Shown here: positions 41,542-49,838 of the stretch, in pieces
Layout: the number at the start of each line of letters is the position of its first letter
Position numbering within the stretch: position 1 is the stretch's first letter
Source: Bacillota bacterium
GTDB lineage: Bacteria > Bacillota > Clostridia > Lachnospirales > Anaerotignaceae
Direction: 5' to 3'
NCBI GenBank assembly: GCA_021768705.1
Contig: JAETUG010000002.1
Span: 1-64,000 of the forward strand
Length of the DNA: 64,000 nt
Notes under the pieces: generated by a model
The model's database searches: none
Seen by the model: only the letters and a program-made list of their open reading frames with translations
What the model was told of the DNA's origin: nothing
Made by a program: the position numbers and the translations under genes

Positions 41542-41829
41542 ATGAACAAATACGAATTGGCGCTGGTTTTAAGTCCCGCACTGGACGAAGAAGGCAGAGC
41601 AGCAGAAGTAGCAAAAGTACAGGCTACACTGGAAAGATTCGGTGCAAAGATCGAAAAGGTTGATGATTGGGGCAAAAGAAAACTCGCTTACGAAATCGCA
41701 AAAGTAAACGAAGGTTTCTACAGCTTCACAACATTCGAAGCACCCGCTGCTGCACCCGCAGAAATCGAAGCTCGTATGCGTATTATGGAAAACGTTCTGC
41801 GTTACCTGATCATCCGTAAGGAAGCTTAA
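41542..41829 (+). CDS. rpsF: 30S ribosomal protein S6
   Basis: 95 residues, standard S6: MNKYELALVLSPALDEEGRAAEV, DDWGKRKLAYEIAKVNEGFYSFTTFEAP, and ENVLRYLIIRKE at the end. AAAGGAGGTG before the start. First gene of rpsF-ssb-rpsR. Confidence 0.97.
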   Translation: MNKYELALVLSPALDEEGRAAEVAKVQATLERFGAKIEKVDDWGKRKLAYEIAKVNEGFYSFTTFEAPAAAPAEIEARMRIMENVLRYLIIRKEA

Positions 41830-41847
41830 TCAAGGGAGGTAACTCTT

Positions 41848-42285
41848 ATGAACAAAGTGATTTTGATGGGACGGCTGACAAGAGATCCTGAAGTAAGATA
41901 CTCTCAGGGCAATGAACCCCTTGCCGTTGCCAGATACACTTTGGCGGTAAACCGCCGTTTCAAACGCCAAGGCGAGCAGGACGCCGACTTCATCGGATGC
42001 GTTGCATTCGGTAAAGCAGGTGAATTTGCGGAAAAATACTTCAAAAAAGGTCAGATGGTCAGCATTGTCGGTCGGCTTCAGGTAAGAAGCTGGGATGATA
42101 ATGAGGGCAAAAAACGCTGGAGCACAGACGTTGTTGTCGAAGAACAGTACTTTGCGGAAAGCAAGGCTTCCTTCGAAAGCCACAAAGATGCGGCACCCGC
42201 TGCACCCGCTCCCAAACAGACAGCCCCTTCCGATGGTTTCTATCCTATCGATGAAAGCATCGAAGATGATGATCTCCCCTTCTAA
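41848..42285 (+). CDS. ssb: Single-stranded DNA-binding protein
   Basis: 145 residues. OB-fold start MNKVILMGRLTRDPEVRYSQ, VAFGKAGEFAEKYFKKGQMV, disordered Ala/Pro linker, and the acidic C-terminal tip ESIEDDDLPF that binds partner proteins. Usual position between rpsF and rpsR. Confidence 0.97.
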   Translation: MNKVILMGRLTRDPEVRYSQGNEPLAVARYTLAVNRRFKRQGEQDADFIGCVAFGKAGEFAEKYFKKGQMVSIVGRLQVRSWDDNEGKKRWSTDVVVEEQYFAESKASFESHKDAAPAAPAPKQTAPSDGFYPIDESIEDDDLPF

Positions 42286-42311
42286 CAAATCTTTAAGGAG
42301 GACTTAGAATC

Positions 42312-42539
42312 ATGATTAAAAAACGTGGTCGCAGAAAAAAACGCGTTTGCCAGTGCTGTGTTGATAAAGTAACAACAGTTGATTACAAAGATATCAGCAA
42401 ACTGAGAAGATATGTTTCTGAAAGAGGCAAAATCCTTCCCAGAAGAATCACAGGCAACTGTGCAAAACACCAGAGAGCGCTGACAACAGCAATCAAGAGA
42501 GCAAGACACGTATCCCTGATGCCCTATACACAGGACTAA
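42312..42539 (+). CDS. rpsR: 30S ribosomal protein S18
   Basis: 75 residues: [56 protein letters not shown]. Cys pair CQCC plus a further Cys suggest the zinc-binding form. AAGGAGG before the ATG. Confidence 0.97.
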   Translation: MIKKRGRRKKRVCQCCVDKVTTVDYKDISKLRRYVSERGKILPRRITGNCAKHQRALTTAIKRARHVSLMPYTQD

Positions 42540-42551
42540 TTTGAGATACTT

Positions 42552-42580
42552 AAAAGGACGGTTTTCACCGTCCTTTTTTT
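42552..42580 (+). terminator. Terminator of rpsF-ssb-rpsR
   Basis: AAAAGGACGGT-TTTC-ACCGTCCTTTTTTT. Confidence 0.9.
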
Positions 42581-42605
42581 ATTCTCTTTATAATTGCATC
42601 TGTTT

Positions 42606-43034
42606 TTATTTCCCCATCTCCTTCAGGCAAACGATCCCATCCTTCCGCTCCACAGAAAAGAGAGCTTCCTCCTCAAATGCCACCATATCGGCAAATTCCA
42701 CCTGATAGCCCAGGGTGGAAGCATAGCCGCACACGCTCGCTGTCACCTTATCTCCGTCTACAAAAATAAGCTGCACCATGCCTTCGCTGACGGTTTCCTC
42801 AATGGCACGGCTCCGAAAACCGATTTTCTCCTCTATCTCCGTCTTGGAGGTATAAGGCGGAAAGGTATAGACCTTATCCCAGTCAAAAGGGACTATTTCA
42901 TTCAGTGTTACGGTATCCCTTTGCAGCACTGCCATCGCCTGCTTCAATTGATGCTCATGCCACTGTACAAACGGATTGCAGAGAACCACAACCGCTAAAA
43001 TCAAACATCCCAGCAAAATCAAAAACTTTTTCAT
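42606..43034 (-). CDS. Membrane-anchored hypothetical protein
   Basis: 142 residues; N-terminal hydrophobic helix (KKFLILLGCLILAVVVLCNPF) followed by an extracytoplasmic domain with LNEIVPFDWDKVYTFPPYTSK, a DGDKVTASVCGY strand and a short C-terminus. AAGGAGGG precedes the start. The FDWD..Y.F pattern is seen in many small Firmicutes proteins of unknown role. Convergent with the rpsR operon. Confidence 0.7.
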   Translation of the reverse strand: MKKFLILLGCLILAVVVLCNPFVQWHEHQLKQAMAVLQRDTVTLNEIVPFDWDKVYTFPPYTSKTEIEEKIGFRSRAIEETVSEGMVQLIFVDGDKVTASVCGYASTLGYQVEFADMVAFEEEALFSVERKDGIVCLKEMGK

Positions 43035-43069
43035 GCCGCATCCCTCCTTTTTTCCAGAATAGCATACCC

Positions 43070-43102
43070 AAAAGAAAAAGGATACTCCATCTGAGTATCC
43101 TT
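43070..43102 (-). terminator. Terminator of ddh
   Basis: AAGGATACTC and GAGTATCCTT pair, followed on the minus strand by TTTTCTTTTGG; it lies beyond the family H element that follows ddh. Confidence 0.8.
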
Positions 43103-43124
43103 AATCAAATCTTATGAAATTCTC

Positions 43125-43232
43125 GCAGAAACGTTAGTTTCTGCAAAATGGGGGTCGAAGGGAATCATTCCCCTCGCAGGGTGTATGCTGCCAGCACAAA
43201 GTACTGGTCAGGTGAATAGGACAGTGTCCCAC
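43125..43232 (+). repeat. Multi-hairpin element, family H copy D (right half only)
   Basis: Hairpin GCAGAAAC-GTTA-GTTTCTGC, linker AAAATGGGGGTC, hairpin GAAGGGA-ATCA-TTCCCCTC, linker GCAGGG, then a degraded hairpin and GGACAGTGTCC. It matches the right half of the copy at 38774. Confidence 0.55.
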
Positions 43233-43239
43233 CAAACTC

Positions 43240-44226
43240 TTACAGCAGATTCTTTCTCAACTCTTCTGCGGACAAGGGAGACAGATATGCAGGAGCCACA
43301 TCGAATACGGTCTTTGCCCCAGTCATGCCTTCCTTCGCCATTTTATAAGCCGCTCTTGCGTAAGCCACGATGACGCTGGAGGTAAATTCGGGGTTGGAGC
43401 CCAGTGTCAGCTTATATTCGATCATCTGCTTCGTATCCACACCTGTTTTGCCTGTTCTGATGACAAAACCGCCATGGGGGATACCCTTGTGGTCACGATC
43501 CAGTTCTTCCTGAGAGATGAAATGCACCGTTGTATCATAATCAGCGAAGTAGTTGGGCATGGTCTTGATCTCGTTTTCGATTCTAGCCAGATCTGCCCCT
43601 TCTTCCGCCACTACATAGCATTCTCTTGTGTGTTTTTCTCTGGTTGTCAGTTCAGGATTCTCCCCGGCTCTGACTCTTTCCAGGGCAGCCTCTACGGGTA
43701 CTGTGTACTGCTTGCCGTCCTTTACGCCGTCAATTCTTCTGATGGCATCGGAATGCCCCTGGCTGACCCCTCTGCCCCAGAAGGTATAATCCTTGCCTTC
43801 CGGCAGGATGCAGTTGCCCAGCAATCTCTGCATGCTGAACATACCGGGGTCCCAGCCAACGGAAATAAATGCCACATGACCGCCTTCTTTTGCGCTAGCG
43901 TCTACATTGGCAAAATGTTCGGGAATTTTTGCGTGGGTATCAAAGCTGTCTACGATATTGAAATATTTTGCATATTCGGGGCTCTGCACGGGCAGATCTG
44001 TGGCACTGCCACCGCAAAGGATCATTACATCGATGTCATCTTTTTTGCTCACAGCATCTTTAATGTTATATACAGGCACTTCAGGGCTCTGTGTTTTCAG
44101 GCTTTTGGGGTCTCTTCTTGTGAAGAAAGCCGCCAATTCCATATCGGGGTTCTGTCTTACTGCCAGTTCTACACCCCTGCCCAGGTTGCCGTAGCCTAAA
44201 ATACCGATTCTGATTTTATCTGTCAT
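43240..44226 (-). CDS. ddh: Meso-diaminopimelate D-dehydrogenase
   Basis: 328 residues; the second ATG has the better-spaced AAGGG. NADP-binding IRIGILGYGNLGRGVELAV, FFTRRDP, and substrate region FISVGWDPGMFSMQRLLG with WGRGVSQGHSDAIRRI and HGGFVIRTGKTG. Makes meso-DAP in one step from tetrahydrodipicolinate, for lysine and peptidoglycan. The gene stands alone. Confidence 0.95.
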   Translation of the reverse strand: MTDKIRIGILGYGNLGRGVELAVRQNPDMELAAFFTRRDPKSLKTQSPEVPVYNIKDAVSKKDDIDVMILCGGSATDLPVQSPEYAKYFNIVDSFDTHAKIPEHFANVDASAKEGGHVAFISVGWDPGMFSMQRLLGNCILPEGKDYTFWGRGVSQGHSDAIRRIDGVKDGKQYTVPVEAALERVRAGENPELTTREKHTRECYVVAEEGADLARIENEIKTMPNYFADYDTTVHFISQEELDRDHKGIPHGGFVIRTGKTGVDTKQMIEYKLTLGSNPEFTSSVIVAYARAAYKMAKEGMTGAKTVFDVAPAYLSPLSAEELRKNLL

Positions 44227-44381
44227 TTGTACCATCCCTTTTCTTTAGAATTTATTTTGAGTATATCACAGGAATTGGAATAAGGAAATATTTCCGTTTA
44301 AAAAAGCCATCAATAGAATTGATTTTCCTTATAAGAAAAGGGGATTGGGTCGTTCCCATTTCCCCCTTTCTCCTCAAAAGA

Positions 44382-44594
44382 TCAAATCCGTTTTTCAAAG
44401 GCGATCTTTTGGCTGTTGTCAAACCAGATGACACCGCAATAGGTAAAGCCGTTCTTTTCCAGCACGTGCTGCATGATTTTATTGGCTTCATCGGTATCCA
44501 CACGGAAATTGGAAATCCCCTTTGCCTTCGCCTGATTGATGATATCCATGGCGATGGTTTCTTCTCCTGCTTTTGCATTTCTCAATTTGTACAT
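44382..44594 (-). pseudogene. GNAT acetyltransferase with in-frame internal deletion
   Basis: 70 codons remain: a normal GNAT N-terminus (MYKLRNAKAGEETIAMDIINQAKA) is joined directly to a normal C-terminus (KGISNFRVDTDEANKIMQ, HVLEKNGFTYCGVIWF). The intact family has about 165 residues, so the middle ~90 including the acetyl-CoA loop is gone. The frame and ribosome site (GGAGGAAATGGAA) are intact, so a short peptide may still be made. Confidence 0.7.
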
Positions 44595-44607
44595 TTCCAT
44601 TTCCTCC

Positions 44608-44883
44608 TCATTTTGTTTCTTCCACAGGTTTCCCCATAATACGCTCTATTTTTTCCATGGCATCCAGCAACACAAGAAATTCCCTGTCACTGATGCCGTG
44701 GATCTGCCCCAGGATACGCTGATTTGCCTTTTCCTCCAGAGAGACATTCAGCTTTTCCCCTGCTTCCGTCAGGCGCAAATGCTTTTCCCTGGCATCCTTT
44801 TCCGATTTTTCCCGCCAAATCAGCCCCTGCTTTTCCAAATTTTGCAGCATACGGCTCATATAGCCTTTATCAACTATAATTCC
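44608..44883 (-). pseudogene. MarR-family regulator lacking its N-terminus
   Basis: The frame reads VDKGYMSRMLQNLEKQGLIWREKSEKDAREKHLRLTEAGEKLN, the MarR recognition helix and wing, then the C-terminal dimer helix. The first half of the domain is absent: upstream lies the P-type ATPase terminator. No ribosome site precedes the Met at 44859. With the truncated GNAT gene downstream it looks like a decayed MarR-GNAT operon. Confidence 0.65.
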
Positions 44884-44885
44884 AT

Positions 44886-44913
44886 GAAAAAGAGCTGCTT
44901 CAAAAACAGCTCT
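44886..44913 (-). terminator. Terminator of the P-type ATPase gene
   Basis: Minus-strand AAAGAGCTG-TTTTTGAAG-CAGCTCTTTTTC. Confidence 0.8.
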
Positions 44914-44938
44914 TTCATTCTCTATCTTGCCAAAAGGT

Positions 44939-47533
44939 TTACTTTCCTCTTACCACTCTGCTCAACTGAATCAAAAGAGTAGGCAAAAAGGCAAAGCCTA
45001 CGATCTTCAAAATATACATTCCTGTCAGGGCATTGCTGATATCAAACAGCCGATGGAGCCCTGTGATCCCCAACACTGCCATCAAAAGCACTGTGCCAAT
45101 GGCAAAGGCACCCCAGCTATAGGGATTGGATGGCAGACGGAATATAGACCGTGTGCCGCGGCAATTAAAACCGTGGAACAAACGTGCCAGACACAATGTC
45201 GCAAATGCCATGGTACAGGCCATTCCCGGGCTTACCGCCAAACCGCTGTAAAAGCCCATCATGGTAACAATGGCGATCAAGCCGCCCTGTATCACCAGCT
45301 TCTTCATAAAATCCTTGGTCAGAATCCCCTCCTGAGGGTCTCTGGGCTTCTGGTCCAGCAGATCGCCTGTGGGCTGTTCCATATTCACTGCCAAAGCCGG
45401 CAGGCTGTCCGTCAGCAGATTGATGAACAACAGCTGTACTGCTGTGAAAGGCAGGGGCAGCCCCATCAGGGAGGTGAAAACCACCACCAGAATCCCTGCC
45501 AGATTGCCGCTCAGCAGAAACTGGATGGAGTTTTTGATATTGGTATATACATTCCTGCCGTTGGCAACAGCTTTTACGATCGTGGCAAAGTTATCATCGG
45601 TCAAGATCATGGCTGCCGCATCCTTGGATACCTCTGTCCCTGTGATGCCCATGGCGATACCGATATCCGCCTGTTTCAAGGCAGGGGCATCGTTAACGCC
45701 GTCCCCGGTCATAGCGGCGATACAGCCGTTTTCCTGCCAAGCCCGCACAATGCGGATCTTATGCTCGGGAGATACACGGGCATAAACGGAAATATCCTTG
45801 ACTGCTTCTTTCAGCTGTTCATCGGTCATGTGTTCCAGTTCAGAGCCCTCAATGGCACGGTCGCCCTCCTGCAAAATGCCGATTTCCTTGGCGATTGCCG
45901 ATGCAGTCACCTTATGGTCACCGGTAATCATAACAGGGCGAATCCCTGCACGGCGGCAATCTGCCACCGCCGCAGCCGATTCTACACGGGGAGGGTCCAT
46001 CATGGCAATCAGGCCCACAAAGGTCAAGTCTTTTTCATCCTCCAAAGTCAAGGGTCTGTCCGCAGATATGATTTTTTCCGCAAATGCCAGCACACGCAAC
46101 CCTTGGGAAGAAAAGGCGGCATTCTGCCGGTGAATTTCTTCGGAAATCTCTGCCCTCATGGGATTGATGCCATCAGGGGTCTTGGCAGATGCGCACCGCG
46201 CCAGCAGTACATCGGGGGCGCCCTTTGTCAGAATCATATATTTCCCATTGATTTGATGGAGGGTAGACATCAATTTTCGGTCGGAATCGAAGGGCAGTTC
46301 CTTCAGACGGGGATAAGCAGAGCGCACCTCATTTTCGTTTCTGCCTGCTTTTCTGCAGAAGGCCAGCAACGCCGTTTCTGTAGGGTCGCCCACATGGCTT
46401 TCCTCATGGATGGCCCCATCGTTGCACAGCACACTGCTTTCGATCAATTCCTTCAAAGGGGATTCCTCTGCATCTGCCCCTTCCGCATCCCACACTCTGC
46501 CCATGGTAAAGGCTTTTTGTACGGTCATGCGGTTCTGGGTCAGCGTCCCTGTTTTATCGGAACAGATGACGGAAACGGAACCCAAAGATTCCACCGCCCG
46601 CAGTTTTTTGATGATGGCATTTTCCTTCGCCATTTTCTGAGTACCGATGGCAAGACCAATGGTAACGATAGAGCTGAGGGCTTCGGGAATAGCCGCCACC
46701 GCCAGTGCCACCGCAAACATCAGAGCATTGCCGATCCCCATATTTCTCCAAACACCCAAGGCAAATACCACGGCGCAGATCGCAAGGATGATTATGGAGA
46801 GTTTTTTGGAAAAACCGTCCAAACTACGCTGCAGGGGTGTTGTTTTTTCCTGGGCAGATTCCATCAGATGGGCGATCTCCCCCATTTCCGTATCCATCCC
46901 TGTGGCAGTTACCAAAACCACGGCGCGACCATAGGAAACCAGGGAACCGCTGTAGACCATATTCAGGCGGTCGCCCAAGGGCAGTTCCTCTTTTTCAATG
47001 ACTGCATCGATTTTATTGACATTTTCCGATTCTCCCGTCAATGCGCTTTCATTGACCTGCAGGGAATAATTTTCCAGAATACGGCCATCCGCCGCCGCAA
47101 CGTCCCCTGCCTCCAGCAGCAGGATATCCCCCGGCACAATATCAACAGAAGAAATCTCCATCTTATCGCCGCCGCGGATGACTCTGGCATGGGGCGCACT
47201 CATGGCTTTCAGGCTGTCCAGAGATTTCTGGGCTTTAAAATGCTGCACTGTGCCCAAAATGGCGTTCAAGATCAGGACAGCAATGATAACAATGGTGCCT
47301 TCCCATCCACCAGTCAATGCGGAAATGATGGCAGCGATGATGAGGATGACCACCAGCAGATCTGCGAACTGCTCTGCAAATACTTGCAGCACGCCTTTTT
47401 GCTTGCCCTCCCGTAATTTATTTTCGCCGTATTTTTCCAGTCTTTGGGCTGCTTCCATGCCGCTCAGACCATGTTCGCCCGTTTCAAAGCCTGCGAATAA
47501 TTCCTCTTTGCTTTTTTGCCAAAGTTTTTCCAT
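44939..47533 (-). CDS. Cation-transporting P-type ATPase (Ca2+/Mn2+ type)
   Basis: 864 residues from the ATG with AAAGGAGAATGTTT before it. N-terminal cation domain, VNESALTGES, phosphorylation motif CSDKTGTLTQNRMTV, KGAPDVLL nucleotide site, GDGVNDAPALKQADIGIAMGITGTEVSK hinge, and ten membrane segments. P2-type, PACL/LMCA1-like. The PEAL-type helix 4 and the yybP-ykoY leader favour Mn2+ (or Ca2+) export. Confidence 0.9.
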   Translation of the reverse strand: MEKLWQKSKEELFAGFETGEHGLSGMEAAQRLEKYGENKLREGKQKGVLQVFAEQFADLLVVILIIAAIISALTGGWEGTIVIIAVLILNAILGTVQHFKAQKSLDSLKAMSAPHARVIRGGDKMEISSVDIVPGDILLLEAGDVAAADGRILENYSLQVNESALTGESENVNKIDAVIEKEELPLGDRLNMVYSGSLVSYGRAVVLVTATGMDTEMGEIAHLMESAQEKTTPLQRSLDGFSKKLSIIILAICAVVFALGVWRNMGIGNALMFAVALAVAAIPEALSSIVTIGLAIGTQKMAKENAIIKKLRAVESLGSVSVICSDKTGTLTQNRMTVQKAFTMGRVWDAEGADAEESPLKELIESSVLCNDGAIHEESHVGDPTETALLAFCRKAGRNENEVRSAYPRLKELPFDSDRKLMSTLHQINGKYMILTKGAPDVLLARCASAKTPDGINPMRAEISEEIHRQNAAFSSQGLRVLAFAEKIISADRPLTLEDEKDLTFVGLIAMMDPPRVESAAAVADCRRAGIRPVMITGDHKVTASAIAKEIGILQEGDRAIEGSELEHMTDEQLKEAVKDISVYARVSPEHKIRIVRAWQENGCIAAMTGDGVNDAPALKQADIGIAMGITGTEVSKDAAAMILTDDNFATIVKAVANGRNVYTNIKNSIQFLLSGNLAGILVVVFTSLMGLPLPFTAVQLLFINLLTDSLPALAVNMEQPTGDLLDQKPRDPQEGILTKDFMKKLVIQGGLIAIVTMMGFYSGLAVSPGMACTMAFATLCLARLFHGFNCRGTRSIFRLPSNPYSWGAFAIGTVLLMAVLGITGLHRLFDISNALTGMYILKIVGFAFLPTLLIQLSRVVRGK

Positions 47534-47574
47534 AAACATTCTCCTTTCAACACATTTGGTGCTGAGTCTTTTCT

Positions 47575-47693
47575 CTATGAAAGCCTGCCATTCGTAGGGC
47601 TGCGCCCTACTCATGTCATCAGGTCCTCCAATGTCCCCTCAGAATTGTCTGCAAGCAGACATTCTGCCGGGTCCATTGATGACGCTTTCATAG
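47575..47693 (-). repeat. Structured leader element, family G copy 2
   Basis: CTATGAAAGC and GCTTTCATAG form a perfect 10-bp closing stem on the minus strand. Inside are GTCATCA/TGATGAC, CAGAAT-GTCTGC/GCAGAC-ATTCTG and GTAGGGC/GCCCTAC. It shares ATGAGTA-hairpin-TACGAAT with the element at 12467-12629. It lies between the riboswitch terminator and the ATPase start. Confidence 0.55.
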
Positions 47694-47743
47694 CAAAAGA
47701 AAAAGACTTCTATTGCACCCAAAAAACAGCGCAATAAAAGTCT
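47693..47743 (-). terminator. Terminator after the yybP-ykoY aptamer
   Basis: Minus-strand AGACTTTTATTGC and GCAATAGAAGTCT pair and are followed by TTTTTCTTTT. Confidence 0.8.
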
Positions 47744-47850
47744 TGCTTCTCAGACGACCGAATGGTCTTTCTATCGGACAGCGTCCGGATCTTTGCAGAC
47801 CGGGATGACGAACGCTGGCAACGGTTTCCCGTAAGCTACTCCCCTTCATT
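47742..47850 (-). promoter_or_regulatory. yybP-ykoY (Mn2+) riboswitch
   Basis: Minus strand: GAAGGGGAGTAGCTTACGG, TTCGTCATCCCGG, CCGGACGCTGTCC and TCTGAGAAGCAAGAC, the order expected for the yybP-ykoY aptamer with its GGGGAGTAGC signature. A -35/-10 pair TTGCTT-17-TAAAAT lies just upstream. It fits a metal-exporting P-type ATPase. Confidence 0.85.
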
Positions 47851-48034
47851 GTTGACTGATTTTACCACACCGTCCCATCAAAAGCAAGTAAAAATTTCTT
47901 TACAGGATACTATAGCCCATTTGACGCCAAATCATGCAAAAGGGGATTTTTCCTGTTTGTCTCTTTTTTTCCTGCTGTTTTTTTGGTATGATAGAGAAAA
48001 TAAAAAGAAAATTCCCCCAAAGGAGGCCGAAAAT

Positions 48035-48271
48035 ATGAGACATGACAAATACAGATATACCAATACCGAAGAAATCGTTTACTATCTGAAAAAATATCGC
48101 CGCGTGCAGGAGGACTGGCAGGCAGATTTCTTTGATGAATACGGCAGACATATGCTGACCTTTGAAAGTTCAGACGAAGAAACTATGGAAGCATTGGGAG
48201 ACGAGGACAAGCTGTTTGCCCTGGTGGCTGAATGGCTGGATTTTGCCCTGATGATCTCTCCGGAAGACTAA
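48035..48271 (+). CDS. Small acidic hypothetical protein
   Basis: 78 residues from the ATG behind AAAGGAGG. The sequence is charged and without membrane segments: RHDKYRYTNTEEIVYYLKKY, WQADFFDEYGRHMLTF, ending WLDFALMISPED. I recognise no domain. It is divergent from the riboswitch/ATPase unit and monocistronic. Confidence 0.65.
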   Translation: MRHDKYRYTNTEEIVYYLKKYRRVQEDWQADFFDEYGRHMLTFESSDEETMEALGDEDKLFALVAEWLDFALMISPED

Positions 48272-48288
48272 GGCTCCATTCCCGATAT

Positions 48289-48378
48289 AAAAAAGCGATA
48301 AGACAATTGGGATGTCCCGAAATAAGAAAACATTTTTTGTTTTCTTATAGGGACTTCTCTAATGTCTTATCGCTTTTT
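48289..48378. terminator. 90-base palindrome, bidirectional terminator
   Basis: AAAAAGCGATAAGACA and TGTCTTATCGCTTTTT form the outer arms; inside, GTCCC plus AATAAGAAAACA pairs with TGTTTTCTTAT plus GGGAC. It ends both the small plus-strand gene and the MATE gene, but is much longer than needed. Confidence 0.7.
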
Positions 48379-48384
48379 CTTCGT

Positions 48385-49758
48385 TTATACTTCTGCCTCT
48401 GTTGTCTGCGCTTCAAACATAGGCTTGATCTCTTTCCGATAGATTTTTCTCATGCAGAAGGCGGTAAAGAGCATTGCCACCACCTCGGAAATAGGGAATG
48501 CCAGCCATGTGGCCTGCAGACCGGCAATTCTGGAGAAAATGAATGCCACTGGCAGAATGACCACCATCTGACGCAGGATAGAAACGCACAAACTAACAAC
48601 ACCATGCCCCAATGCCTGAAAGTTGGAAGAACAGATGATGTTAAACCCTGCCAAAAGCCAGCTCAGGGAGATGATCCGCAGGGCAGGAATACCGATCTCC
48701 AGCATGGTCTGCGATGCATTGAAGATGCCCAGAAGCTGGGGCGTAAACAGCCAGATGCAGATACAGCCCACTGTCATGATGGCTGTGGCATAGAAAATAC
48801 TCAGCTTCATGGTGTGGGTGATTCGTTCGGGCTTTCTCGCGCCGTAGTTGAAGCCGATGATAGGAACCATACCATTATTCAGACCGAATACGGGCATAAA
48901 GATAAAGCTCTGCAGCTTGAAATATACACCAAATACTGCTGTTGCCGTAGAAGTGAAGGCGATCAGGATCTTATTCATGCCAAAGGTCATGACAGAGCTG
49001 ATGGACGCCATGCAGATGGAAGGGATCCCGATGGCATAGATATTTTTTACTGCCGCCCCATTCAGGCGATAGCGGAAAGGATTGATGACGATATCGTCAT
49101 TTTTCTTCTTATTGAACAGGAAGGCAAAAAACGCTGCCACGAACTGCCCTGTTACTGTTGCCAGTGCCGCCCCTCTTACCCCCATGGCAGGCGCACCAAA
49201 CAACCCGAAAATCAAAATAGGGTCCAGAATGATATTGAGGATGGCCCCCATCCCCTGGGTACACATGGTAAAAAGGGTACGGCCTGTGGCCTGCAGGGTA
49301 CGTTCAAAGGCAAACTGCAAAAAGATACCCATGGAAAGCCCTAAGGCGATCTGCAGATATTCTACCCCCAGCTGTACGATCTCCGCATCATCCGTCTGGG
49401 CTCTAAAAAATAATCTGCTGCCAAATAACGCCAATACCGCAAATACCAAAGAGCTGATGAACAGCAGGATGATACCGTTATTGGCGATCAGGTTCGCCCG
49501 TTCTTTGTTCTGTTCCCCTAAGGCACGGGAGACCAGAGCATTGATACCAACGCCGGTACCTGTCCCCACAGCGATCATCAGATTCTGGGCAGGGAAAGCC
49601 AAGGAAACCGCCGTCAGGGCATTTTCACTCAGCCGGGCAACGAACATACTGTCCACGATATTATAAAGAGCCTGTACCAGCATGGATGCCATCATAGGCA
49701 GTGCCATAGAAAGCAGAAGCTGATTCACAGGCATAACGCCCATTTTATTATTTTCCAT
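48385..49758 (-). CDS. MATE-family multidrug/sodium antiporter
   Basis: 457 residues, twelve membrane helices. NorM/DinF-type motifs: SMALPMMASMLVQALYNIVDSMFVARL at the N-terminus, AFPAQNLMIAVGTGTGVGINALVSRALGE, and the repeated unit FGLNNGMVPIIGFNYGA. AAGGAGG precedes the start. Substrate unknown. Confidence 0.93.
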   Translation of the reverse strand: MENNKMGVMPVNQLLLSMALPMMASMLVQALYNIVDSMFVARLSENALTAVSLAFPAQNLMIAVGTGTGVGINALVSRALGEQNKERANLIANNGIILLFISSLVFAVLALFGSRLFFRAQTDDAEIVQLGVEYLQIALGLSMGIFLQFAFERTLQATGRTLFTMCTQGMGAILNIILDPILIFGLFGAPAMGVRGAALATVTGQFVAAFFAFLFNKKKNDDIVINPFRYRLNGAAVKNIYAIGIPSICMASISSVMTFGMNKILIAFTSTATAVFGVYFKLQSFIFMPVFGLNNGMVPIIGFNYGARKPERITHTMKLSIFYATAIMTVGCICIWLFTPQLLGIFNASQTMLEIGIPALRIISLSWLLAGFNIICSSNFQALGHGVVSLCVSILRQMVVILPVAFIFSRIAGLQATWLAFPISEVVAMLFTAFCMRKIYRKEIKPMFEAQTTEAEV

Positions 49759-49793
49759 TTTTCCGTATTCCTCCTTTTTGAAATAATCTTGAT

Positions 49794-49824
49794 AAAAACA
49801 GCCTTCCCCTTTTGGGAAGGCTGT
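49794..49824 (-). terminator. Terminator of guaB
   Basis: Minus-strand AACAGCCTTCCC-AAAA-GGGGAAGGCTGTT followed by TTTATC. Confidence 0.85.
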
Positions 49825-49838
49825 TGGATCATCAAGTC

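Noticed and set aside
44927-47416. Very long plus-strand open frame opposite the P-type ATPase
   Set aside because: It is the mirror of the ATPase reading frame, His/Gln/Cys-rich and without domain content or ribosome site.
47575-47693. Assignment of the second leader element as a NiCo/czcD riboswitch
   Set aside because: GGA/GGAC purine blocks are suggestive, but the related copy between thiX and thiY and the imperfect match to the consensus I remember do not support it.
47762-48034. N-terminal extension of the small gene at 48035
   Set aside because: The extension covers the yybP-ykoY riboswitch on the other strand; the good ribosome site and the natural protein start are at 48035.
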